DNA of 64,000 nucleotides from Phycomyces nitens (Eukaryota; Mucoromycota; Mucoromycetes; Mucorales; Phycomycetaceae), in NCBI GenBank assembly GCA_022702545.1, contig JAHRBC010000002.1, positions 8,246,001 to 8,310,000 of the forward strand. Direction: 5' to 3'. Positions 9,956 through 20,236 of this stretch are shown here, piece after piece (position 1 is the stretch's first letter; every line of letters starts with the position of its first letter). The translations under genes and the position numbers were made by a program. The notes beneath the pieces were generated by a model. That model made no database searches and was not told the origin of the DNA. It was given only the letters and a program-made list of their open reading frames with translations.

Positions 9956-12111
9956 GGAGTGGGAACAGCTACCGAAACGATAACATAACTGCCGTTTTTT
10001 CTGATTTTCGACTGCTTTTTCTGCGCAGATTGTGGTTGAAAGGTAATGTCATCGATGCCGATTCATAAAAGTCGTATGGAATCTCTTTTTCTCTGGCAAT
10101 GAGGTAGTTGTAGTACCATAGAAAGGCCTCGTAAGTTTTTAGGCAACCTTGTTTATCGAGATGAGCATTTTATTTGGTGTTGATGTCAAGCATTCTTGAG
10201 AATAATAATTTTTGGCATGTGTGAATGAAACAACATAACTACCGTTTTTTTTGAAACCAACTTTTTGCTTTTGACATTATTAGCTGCTTTATTTTATTTG
10301 GTGTCCGTATAATAATATAAAGAAGTATAGAGAGAACATTATAAAGAAAGAATTATAAAATAAAGAGGCTACTCATGGTGACGCGTCAATTATTCTTGAA
10401 TACGTAGTACAGTGCAATAAAATAGGATTATTTCCGTCTGGTAGGTATTGATTGAGTCGTTGATGTTGGACGTCATCTACATTAACAACTGCAAATGTCG
10501 GTTGTAGTATATAGCCCATTGTACAAAGTGCGGGCTGCTACTTTATTTCTGGTACAGACAAGTCATCGTTTGCAATGGCAAGCTTCTTCATAAGTTTTTT
10601 TCTAAAGTAACAAAGTATTGACCAAAGTCTTAATCTCTATATTAAAAGTAGAGATGAACAATACTAATGAGCTGGTTTTCATTAGTTATATTGTGATTGC
10701 TGGGTAAGCATGTACAAAGAGCAAGTGATTCCTACTCTGTGTTTTTACTAATATTATATTTATTTTCTACAAGGACAAGAGGGCGTTGGGTGGTGAATTG
10801 TTGGTGCTAATCTCGCCGTTTGGGTATATAAATGAAGAATGCAAAGTTGAATCTGTCCAATGATGAACATTAACAATGACAGTGGAAACATCGACTTCCA
10901 TAGCATTCAAATCAATATGCCGCAGGTAATAACTAAACAGAACTTCATTTATACTATTCTTATGCCATTTCTAACATTATTACTATTTAAATAGACAAAT
11001 TGATCAAAAAGCTTACACAGTTGATCACCACTTCTCCAATTGCGAATATCCCAAAGACCTATTTTAGTGTATGTATGTGGTTGCAAAAGGTTAATATTAG
11101 GATACATACTAATTGCTATATTGATATAGTTGCGGATTTCAGAGTATCTAATGAGCTTATTCAATTTACCAATATCTCTATCTCTGAATTGAGTGGAGCA
11201 GCTTTGTAATGGGCCTCGGCGATTTATTATATGAAAGAAGGTGTATCAGGTAATGTTGAATAGTTTAAAACACACTATGAGATATAGCCTTGCTATAAAC
11301 TTGTTGGGAAAGTACGTTGCGCAGATTCTGAAAGGGTATCTTATGGAAAAGGTAATAATCGATTGTAACGACAATAGGATACTATACTATGATTTAACTA
11401 TTGTTTTCATTTTATCTAACGATGCAAAAGCTATATTGAAATACAAGGACCATTCCTTTGTTCACAATCTAAAGGATATGGTTATTATCCATTCTTGGCA
11501 AGTATCGGAGAGCAAGTATTACTTTATTAATATTTTTACCAAAAACCTTTGCAACTAAATGAAGATTGATCAACCCAAAGGAGAATTTAAAAGGTGATAG
11601 TTTGTTAAAGTGGTTGGTTTGTATATATTTTTCATATTTTGTAAATGGATATTTGGTATAAAAAGGGATCAATTGGAAAAATACCTTGATTGGCTTGGTA
11701 AGTGAGCGATTGATACAAGTGGTGGTCTCAAAGAAAAGAGTAAACTTCATTGACATAATGTGCTTTATCACCAAGATCGAAAAATATGGTACAAGGGAAC
11801 CCTAGAAAATAACCCTTGATTTTGTTAATACTTTTCTCAAACCATGCTTTAACCATGAATCGCGGCATCAACTAAAAGCATGGTCTTATATTATTAAACA
11901 CTATTTAATTGACAAGAACACTATCCTATGGCCATAAAATAATATAATGGTCCATCACAGAATCAATATAAATATTATAGGATGCTGTGCACCAAAAGTC
12001 TCGGAAAAAGGCTTTACAATCAATAACCAGGCTCATAAATAAATAATAGAGAATAATAAAGTAAGTTGCCTCTTTATTATATGTTTTGAATATGTATTGT
12101 AGTTAATATAA
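9956..12111. other. Mostly non-coding; possible ancient coding debris
   Basis: On the minus strand at about 10390-10560 a frame reads NVDDVQHQRLNQYLPDGNNP and may be an old gene remnant, interrupted by stops. On the plus strand 11241-11558 is a 105-codon ORF (ILKGYLMEKVIIDCNDNR) that I do not recognise. It is preceded by short frames that could be decayed exons from about 10870. A short direct repeat, ACATAACT(A/G)CCGTTTTTT, occurs near 9982 and 10232. I cannot support a gene model. Confidence 0.3.
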
Positions 12112-12113
12112 TA

Positions 12114-12204
12114 CAGGATTTTCGGACCCAAATGAGCTTTTCTTGCAAACTTTTGCCTTTTGGTGCAAATTAAATGGACACAGGTCAAGTATCGAAATGG
12201 TGAT
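12114..12204. repeat. Left TIR of the 12.1-kb element
   Basis: Reverse complement of about 13240-13330, with one small difference near the ATGG(GT)ACAGG position. Confidence 0.85.
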
Positions 12205-12319
12205 GTGAGGCTGCATACAAAATTATATTCATCTGCAAAGCTAGCTCACTACCCCCTTAGTTTCCCTTTCACTCAAATACAATCCAACTATTCAATAACA
12301 AAGCTATCGAGTCAATAAA

Positions 12320-13105
12320 ATGACAGGATCCAGAATAAAAAAAAACCATCAAGAGATCAGGACGCCCACAACTTACTAGGTCTCCACATATTCGAGATTT
12401 GATCATTGAAAAGAGTGTGAACCTTTTCAAGACTCCGACTCAAATCTCTCGAAAGCTTGACATTCCTAGACAGGCAGTCTGTGAAATCATCAAGAAATCC
12501 GAAAAGACAGAAATTATCGAATAACAGTCTTTAGGTGATCTTGAAAGTATCATCCAGGACAATCACCGTCAATTTATCATCAATTCTGTCAATGAAAACA
12601 ACATCATCACCCTATAGGAGTTAAAATCCGTACTATTGGAAGAGTTTGACAACATTGGTAGCATTAGTGCGTCTACTCTGCAACCTCTTGAATAACGTTG
12701 AAAGGATTACATTGAAGAGGTCGACTCCAATGGAAGAGAAGAGAAATTATGAAGAGACTCGTTGAAAAAGAAAGAAGTTTATATTATGCCTCCAACCCGA
12801 GGGCATTCTGTACAATCAAAATTGTATTTTTATCGACGAGGCAGGCTTCAATATTAATATGATCAAAGGCCACGCTCGATTAAAAGCTGGCACACCAGCC
12901 TTTGTTAAAACTATAACCAAGAGAGCAGTAAATGTGACAATGCTAGAATTCACTACAATCCCTCTCTCCACAACTGGCTGCAAGAAAAAACAAGCACCAA
13001 CTCAAGTTTCTTCCTCCTTACTCTCCTTTCTTGAATCCTGTCGATGAATGCTTTTCTAAGCTAAAGAACTTTGTCAAGTAGTATTTGGATACCAAAGAAA
13101 TCTTG
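12320..13105 (+). pseudogene. Decayed Tc1/IS630-like transposase
   Basis: Fragments in several frames recover the family order: an HTH region (RSPHIRDLIIEKSVNLF, PTQISRKLDIPRQAVCEI), the first catalytic motif VFIDEAGFNINM followed by KAGTPAFVKTITKR, and the C-terminal motif PPYSPFLNPVDECFSKLKN carrying the third acidic residue. The segment with the second catalytic Asp is missing between NVTM and the PPYSPF motif. Stops and frameshifts are frequent. It is non-functional. Confidence 0.75.
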
Positions 13106-13239
13106 TACGAGAGGATCCAACCTAGTAGTTATCAAATATCTAAGCAGGATTGGAAATGCTGGGTCAGGCATTCAATCTCATTTCACCAAAAGTGTTTAGA
13201 CATAGCAATAAATATTTGATTTTATTTTTAAATTTAAAT

Positions 13240-13330
13240 ATCACCATTTCGATACTTGACCTGTACCCATTTAATTTGCACCAAAAGGCAAAAGTTTGCA
13301 AGAAAAGCTCATTTGGGTCCGAAAATCCTG
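13240..13330. repeat. Right TIR of the 12.1-kb element
   Basis: Inverted copy of 12114-12204, ending CCGAAAATCCTG before the TA target duplication. Confidence 0.85.
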
Positions 13331-13589
13331 TATATACTTGTGAGCAGTACAAAATAATGTACTAGGTTTATATGATCACTTCTTTTTCTAATCACAACGT
13401 ATTTTTAGCAATTGATGAATGCTAAGGATAATCTAATGCATATCAACGTAGTATTATCATGCGTGTATAGCTTATAACAAAGGTTTATACTATATATGTT
13501 TTGTAATATTATTGAAAATGAACAATGTATTTTTGTATTATCAACTTTCATCAACCATACAAGATTCAAGTGGTAGTGACTGTACAATA

Positions 13590-14628
13590 ATGAACACCCA
13601 TCTTCTGCCGTCTAGAACGTAGTACTTTTCCCATTAAACTTGTTCAATGTCTTTAATAATGCACTACATTGACAGATATAAATCAATTAATAAGTATGGG
13701 TATTTAACATATGGATAGTACTTGCCCTTTGAATTCATTACATGTGGACTGATAGACACAAAAGGCTGCCCAGGTATGTCCACCAGTAGATACCCTTTAA
13801 GATTATTACATACCATTCAGGGAGTTCCTGGCTAGAAAACTATGAATGGGTGCAATTGATCCGCCTTGCTTTTTGTGTCTTGCAGAAGAACCAGCTCCCC
13901 AGCTAACCAGTCAGTTGAGTGTATGGCGACCGATTGCAACAAGTTTCGACTCTGGCAGAATGTCTCCACAGGTACAATCATGAACACCCATCTTCTGCCG
14001 TCTAGAACGTAGTACGTTTTCCCATTAAACTTGTTCAATGTCTTTAATAATCCACTACATTGATAGACATAAATCGATTAATAAGTATGGGTATTTAAAA
14101 TATGGATAGTACTTGCCCTTTGAATTCATTACATGTGGACTGATAGACACAAAAGGCTGCCCAGGTATGTCCACCAGTAGATACCCTTTAAGATTATTAC
14201 ATACCATTCAGGGAGTTCCTGGCTAGAAAACTATGAATGGGTGCAATTGATCCGCCTTGCTTTTTGTGTCTTGCAGAAGAACCAGCTCCCCAGCTAACCA
14301 GTCAGTTGAGTGTATGGCGACCGATTGCAACAAGTTTCGACTCTGGCAGAATGTCTCCACAGGTACAATCATGAACACCCATCTTCTGCCGTCTAGAACG
14401 TAGTACGTTTTCCCATTAAACTTGTTCAATGTCTTAATAATCCACTACATTGATAGACATAAATCAATTAATAAGTATGGGTATTTAAAATATGTATAGT
14501 ACTTGCCCTTTGAATTCATTACATGTGGACTGATAGACACAAAGGCTGCCCAGGTATGTCCACCAGTAGATACCCTTTAAGATTATTACATACCATTCAG
14601 GGAGTTCCTGGCTAGAAAACTATGAATG
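13590..14628. repeat. 391-bp tandem repeat, about 2.6 copies, of a gene fragment
   Basis: The unit starts at about 13590, 13981 and 14372 (ATGAACACCCATCTTCTGCC marks two of the starts). Copies differ by only a few substitutions and 1-nt indels. On the minus strand each full unit holds a 68-codon frame (GKTYYVLDGRRWVFMIVPVE, cut here; then HSTDWLAGELVLLQ). Another frame reads VDIPGQPFVSISPHV, and an intron-like spacer separates the two. This looks like an amplified internal exon-intron piece of a gene I cannot name. First-unit differences include a missing G in GTACTTTTCCC. Confidence 0.7.
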
Positions 14629-14787
14629 ACCTAAAAAATCCCCCTTATCAGGTTCTGTAGATTCAAGCATGAGATATTGACAAATAAAAACTCGACCTGA
14701 TTGGTTACTGTCAAGACATTGACATAGGTTTTTGGGCAAGTGCGTGAGTAAACAATCAAATTAGGGGGGGAAAATCACTACATATTT

Positions 14788-14865
14788 AATTAGAGTGACG
14801 TAAAATCAATGTTTAAACGCAGATTAATGCAGTACACTTTTAACAAGTTTTACGTCACTCTAATT
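14788..14865. promoter_or_regulatory. Perfect 18-bp inverted repeat with TGACGT upstream of gene D
   Basis: The arms AATTAGAGTGACGTAAAA (14788-14805) and its exact reverse complement (14848-14865) are separated by 42 nt. Each arm has a TGACGTAA core, a known bZIP/CREB-type site. The pair lies 87-164 bp upstream of the gene D start codon and may be a regulatory site, or the ends of a tiny MITE. A (TATCTT)n run follows at about 14918-14942. Confidence 0.4.
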
Positions 14866-14951
14866 GAAATTGTAGTAACAAGTGTAATCCATGCCACGAT
14901 ATCCTAGCGATATCATATTTTATCTTTATCTTTATCTTTATTTATTGTAAA

Positions 14952-16989
14952 ATGCGGCCAACAAAAAAACAGAAATCCACATGTTCAGATCTAGATTGGT
15001 GTATAAAGCATTCAGCTAGTTTAAACATTCAAACGTTTTCCGAAGTCTTCAATTACGGCGATAAATCCTCAGCAAATCAAAGATATGCGCAGATCTTAAA
15101 TACCAAGCGATTTAACTCTTGTGTTTCTAATGTAAAGCAGTTTATCTCTGCTTTTAATAAATGGAAGCGTAGCCAGCAAGAAACCACATTTTGGGAAAAT
15201 AGAAAGGTGGAGTTGGCAAGGCAGTCGGCAGAATCTAGAATGCGGGTATCTGCGATTGGGGCTTTAGGACGCCTTGGAGTAGAGGAAGGTGATAGAGTAG
15301 CAAATGAGAAGAGCGCGTCGTCAAGCGATTCTGAGCCATCCCAAGGTCATGCACCTGAAATTATGACGGATTCTGAACCTTCCTCAAGTCATTCTCCTAT
15401 ATACTACATACGAGATAAAAGGTAGTATACAATAAACAATATGATATTGACCTTAAGTGTATAACATGTTGATCTGTGTCTCCGTATTGTTAATATAATT
15501 AGAAGTAGAGAAGATGACCAGATTGTACAGGTTAGTGATATACGAATGGCGAATAGAAACATATTGACTTGGTTGTTTATCAGAAACTGGATTTGACGCA
15601 ATTCAAGAATACGTACGAAAACATGGACAAGAATATAATGTGGACATTGGAATGTAGTGGGCGGAAAGTAGAAGAAGTGCTGTATATGTTTGGATTAACT
15701 TTGAAATATGAACAGTAAGTTTTTTATTGCTTTTTTTTAAATAAAAAAATATTTGTTTACTTGAACTATCTTTTAGTCTTTGCCATTCATTTGTGCTTGA
15801 TCCCTGGGAACCAACTTACCAAAAATGCAGTGTTTTTGCTATGGAGGAACTGGATGAAATCAGAAATTTTAAGCTTAAACATCTGCCATCTATCAATCCC
15901 AAGACCCTCGACTATTTAAACCTATACAAAGAGGTAAATAAAAAATGAAGAAAACTTGATTAAAATAATCGTAAACAAAAATTACTTTAGGCAAAGACTA
16001 CAGGAGAAGTACGCAAGATCCTTACTTCAAAGCAAAGTTGGGACGATAAATTCGATCGAAAGGAATCTCATGATCTTGACTGGATTCGCCACAGTTATTA
16101 CACGCTGTAAGTTAAGATGCTTGATACTATTTATTTTTGCGCACTAAATGAAAGAATATAGGACGAGAGAAATAGAACACGGTGGTTTGGATGGTATTGA
16201 CAAGTCAGAGACTTGGTTGCTTGCTCATGTTTGGACAAGTATTGATCGTGTCTTTGATGACGTAGAGTTGGATGTGGTTTGGTAAGTATATATATTAAGA
16301 TATTACTCTGCTTAGCTTTACTAAAATAAATCGTAAACAAATAGTGGAGAGTTTGTGAGCTTGGCGTCAAGCTTGAGAAAGAACAAAGCTCGGATTCCTC
16401 AGGGAAAGGAGAAGGTCGAGCGAAAAAAAATGGGTAGACGCTTAGATATGATCCTGCGAAAAAAGAATTTGGAACTAGGTGCAGGAGAAGCTGGAAAGGC
16501 AACAGGTGACAATGATACAAAGCTGTTTCGTGAAAGGGACTTGAAGCTCCCAAAGGCTTTAAAGGATATGTTTCTGTGCCTGAAAAACGAAGGAGGGGAT
16601 GGGAAAACTCAAGATATCGAGGTGGTGGGTTTATTGCAATATGGTATGGAGCTCAATTTTATTTTGTGAACATGTACATTCGTTTGTGCATATAGATTGT
16701 CAACAATTATTTTTTAGGATTGTCAATGTCGATGTTAAGGATGGATGTTCCGGTGAACTATGTACACAGAGTCAGAAGAACTCGAGTGGCCCAGGTTCCT
16801 AGTGATTGGAAAAAACTCCCCGATTTTCGAAAAGTGTTGTATATGGCATTATCTGCAAAGGCAATTGTGACTCAAACACTGAACATCTTACAAGGTGACT
16901 CTGATAACGATGATGGCAGTGTTAGCTTAATTATGGATCCGCCCATAGATGATGACTATGAATTACCAGTCACTTTTGATTCACCATAA
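14952..16989 (+). CDS. Gene D: multi-exon family with LELGAGEAGK motif, paralogue of gene E
   Basis: A spliced gene whose frame I can carry through about eight exons from ATG 14952 to TAA near 16987, joining canonical GT..AG introns of 50-100 nt. Exon peptides in order include SDLDWCIKHSASLNIQTF, a Ser/Glu-rich segment, NIMWTLECSGRKVEEVLYM, CHSFVLDPWEPTYQKC, ETWLLAHVWTSIDRVFDD, then GRRLDMILRKKNLELGAGEA followed by GK. The C-terminus has RDLKLPKALKDMF and VNYVHRVRRTRVAQVPSDW. The D...E-x-G-x-x-E-x-x-K segment could be a PD-(D/E)XK-like active site. I know this pattern from expanded hypothetical families of Mucorales; its function is unknown. Gene E has the same architecture and matching intron positions. 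No disabling change was seen. Confidence 0.7.
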
Positions 16990-17434
16990 TAATATATTTT
17001 TTGTAAAGAGGATCTAGTCTTAGTATTTATTGTGTGTTAAGAAAGGACCACAATTATATTTTTGGATTTTTTGGGTTTGGAGTGTCAAGTGTTGTGTAAA
17101 GTATTGTAGTGTATTGAACCAAAATATCAATTATAATAACGATACTTCCTCCAAATCTCAAAGAATATCGGCAGACTTTATAAATGAGGCAAGACAAAAC
17201 GAAAAGAAAAGACAAGAGTAAAATTGGATATTTATTTGACTTGAATTTGGACTTCTTTAAATACTACTCTTAGAGCTATTGTTAGTCTCCAAGAGAAAGT
17301 CATGGTTGTTAGGGGTAATTAGTCATTGTAGCTGGGCGTTGCTTAGCGAGATGTATTGACATGGAAAGATATCGCAAAGAAAAAAGAAAAAGAAAATCAG
17401 CGACCCAATTTTTAGCATCTCCTTATTTTTCGAA
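16990..17434. other. No supported feature
   Basis: An AT-rich spacer between gene D and MULE copy 1. The ORF at 17030-17221 has no recognisable content. Confidence 0.4.
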
Positions 17435-19838
17435 CGTCTATATTTCCTCGTAGTTTTTACATTATTACCCGAAAATGTGGCTTTACCAAGAAATAAGAAA
17501 GTTTATAATTTATGAGATTTTGAAATTGCTTCAATTTTCAATGGTTTTATTCAAAAAGTGGAAAAAGTATAGCTTTATTACTGTGTATGTGATCTGCGAA
17601 GATTAACATCATATCTGTTTTTTAAAGCTTGAAATGCTTGAAGAGAGCGCTGGTATGAGTCAAATAGTATTTGGGCTTCATCTTCTGACATGTATTATCC
17701 CATACTCAAGGGATCTTGATTTGAATATCGAAGATTTTGGCTGATATGGATACACTGTTCTATAATTGTTGTTGTGCGTGTATCAGTTGTATCTTCAGGG
17801 GTGGTGGTTGGGAGGTTGGTTGTGGAGGATGGCAAAAATAAAAAAGAATAGCTTGTATGCATCTTCAATAAATACATGTGCTTGCATGGTTTGCGTCTTC
17901 TTTCAAAATCAAAACACGTACATGAAATGATCATGTTAGGATCTGCGGTTTCAACAACATATGTAGTGTTCTCACCTACAAATGACTGAACTTGCCAGCG
18001 AACATTTTCGGCAGAAACAGGAGAGACAATCCTACTTTCTCTTTCATCGTCATCAACTTCTTCGGCTTCCATCTCTCTAATCCTCTGTTGTCTAGTGAAA
18101 GAGCTCATGGCACCATTGTTGGACATTACTCTTTCATATTCTTGAGTAAGATAATACTCCACGTCATGCACAAGAATAAAGACAAGTTTGTCAAGGCGCT
18201 TGTTCCGAGATCTTTTCATAAAAGCTGTCTTCAACTGATTATGCCACGATTCAATGTAATTGTTTGTGAGCATATGTGAGAATTGGCGTTTATGATATGC
18301 TCTACTCCGGATCTTAAACTTTGCCTCCGTGCACCAGTTTTTCTCAAAGTAGTTCAAAAATACTTTCTGATCATCAAAGTCTTCATTGAACTGGGCAATC
18401 TTTTGATGGAATTGATCCATATCTTCTTCATAAATAATTTCCTGAAGGCATTTCATCATTGAACCACGTAAAATGCGTGCTTCTGAAGGAAGTGATCCAG
18501 GAATTTTTACAGAATCAGACAGTTTTCTGTTCCATGCTTGGGTGACATGAAAAATGCAAAACTGGATCTGACTATTGGGGAATGCTGTTTGAATTGCGTG
18601 AACTTCAGCAGCACAACAATCAATGGTGAACTGTTGAGGATTGACAAGGAAAAAATGATGACTTTAGGGACTGTAAGCATTGAACAATTGGCCCAACTGT
18701 TTTATCATTAGTTACCATAAAGGCAACTGGCCACCCTCTACCAATTTCTTCATCACGGACTAGCAAAGTGTAAAGCACTTCGATCACGTTGCTTGAGATA
18801 CTATGTGTAGCATCCAGGCAAAACGAAGTTGCATTTCTCATCTTGGTTTGTTGGGTAGGTGAAGCAAATCCAAATCCAAATGCTGATGGATCAGGCGAGT
18901 AACTGGTGTTTGCCTTAAAGATAATAATATCTAAAGCAGGAAGCTTTTCATTAATCTAGATCATGAATGAAACCATTTGATCTTTATCAAAGTGGTCAAG
19001 CTTCTTGTTGATCTATGATAAAAGCACAAGTTATTAAATGAACAGTTTTAAGCTTTATAATATTTACCTTGTTCATTAAGTTCCAGATAGCATAGTAGCT
19101 GATCTTTCTTTCCGAGTTTCTTCCATATCTGTCTATTGCTCTCAACATATCAATTCTGATCTGGCTTGCTGACTTTGATGAATTCTCCAATTGCTGAACT
19201 AACTCATGTAAATACTTCTTTGCAAGAGGAAGAGTACGGATTCATCTTGAATATCACCAGGGATATGATTGGCATGATCTTTGATTATGGAAATCTCATA
19301 AAAATCAGGTGTCTTAAAGTAACCCTTGACTCGAAGAAGAGCAGGACACTTGTTTTTCTTGGTTCTCTTTTGAACCACACCGGAAACAGCCTTTGATTCA
19401 TACGTTCCAGCGCGATGGCAAGAATACTCTTGAGAGAAGCATAATCTAATGCCAGTCGATATGGCTTCTTCTGCAGTGATGTTGGCTTGTTGCTTGTTGA
19501 AATTACGGATAATCCACTTAACAGCACAAGCTTCTTCAATCTCTGTGAGGCATTCCTTCCACTCAGAAGTTTGGACCTTGATAGAGTTGCCTAGTCTAAT
19601 TGTCATTATTCCTGGGATGGAAGAACATTCCAAAGCCTGGGAAATTGTTTCCAAATTATAAACAGTTTCGGCAGTTGGAGTGTTGGAGTTAATAGACATT
19701 GTTGGTGAATAAGTGTTTTGATAAAGACGTGTATTCTAATGAAAATATTTGTTTCAAAAAATAACAATCCAAAATGAGAAAAAGTATTAACGGTCACATT
19801 TTCGGGTAATGATTTAAAAACTACCAGGAAATATAGAC
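17435..19838 (-). mobile_element. Mutator-like element (MULE), copy 1
   Basis: It is bounded by inverted repeats of about 45 bp. The left (17435-17483) reads CGTCTATATTTCCTCGTAGT and continues to ACCCGAAAATGTGGC. The right (about 19795-19838) is the reverse complement with a few differences. It contains a decayed transposase on the minus strand and is about 90% or more similar to copy 2 at 33.4-35.8 kb, which lies in inverse orientation. I found no convincing target duplication. Confidence 0.8.
17590..19699 (-). pseudogene. MULE transposase, copy 1 (disrupted)
   Basis: N-terminal part (19699-19199): SINSNTPTAETVYNLETISQ and a region ending AKKYLHELVQQLE after a frameshift. Catalytic part: CLDATHSISSNVIEVLY, then a break near 18650 (SLKSSF followed by a shifted frame), then the segment with FCIFHVTQAWNRKLSD and NNYIESWHNQLK. 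The SWIM zinc finger CTCFDFERRRKPCKHMYLL is intact. Copy 2 reads through the 18650 break, so that lesion is private to copy 1, as is a TAA near 17695 (LSMGx versus LSMGEY). A TAG after VSFMI and the frameshift after GDIQDE are shared with copy 2. Confidence 0.78.
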
Positions 19839-20065
19839 TTGTATCGATTATGCTCTCGATAAGCTTTTTAGGAACCGTTAAGAACGGATAGTTATTGAGT
19901 TAGATTATGATAGGGTTTGAGAATTCTTGTGTAGACACTGTATAATTGATATGCAATATTTGAGTGGAAAGAAGACTGTTGTTTATTGGATGACTTTGTG
20001 GGGTATTTCAAGAGCTACTAGTAATGAGACAAATGGCAACGTTGGTGAAACGAACAGAGGATGTG

Positions 20066-20140
20066 GTTATAGGCTTCCTAGCCACGCTTTTATTCTCAGA
20101 TTATAATATATAAAATTTTTCTCGTATATTCCTCTCCTTT
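20066..20140. repeat. DIRS-2 right inverted terminal repeat
   Basis: Reverse complement of about 24236-24320, including TATAATCTGAGAATAAAAGC on the opposite strand. Confidence 0.8.
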
Positions 20141-20236
20141 TACCTTTCGTGTAAGCATCAAGCTTTTGGTGAGCCAACTGGTGGCAAGAGGAGGGAAAGA
20201 AATTATATCCAAATTATGTAATAATATGCCTTTTTT

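Larger units (their letters stand above)
12114..13330 (+). mobile_element. Tc1/IS630-like element with ~90-bp TIRs, internally deleted
   Basis: A 1217-bp element flanked by TA (12112-12113 and 13331-13332). The TIRs are 12114-12204 and about 13240-13330, nearly identical, beginning CAGGATTTTCGGACCCAAAT. The interior contains a decayed transposase. The strong TIR identity with a badly decayed interior suggests it was kept mobile in trans or was recently copied as a non-autonomous form. Confidence 0.85.

Noticed and set aside
16131..16553. A 140-codon minus-strand ORF
   Set aside because: Antisense to well-supported exons of gene D.
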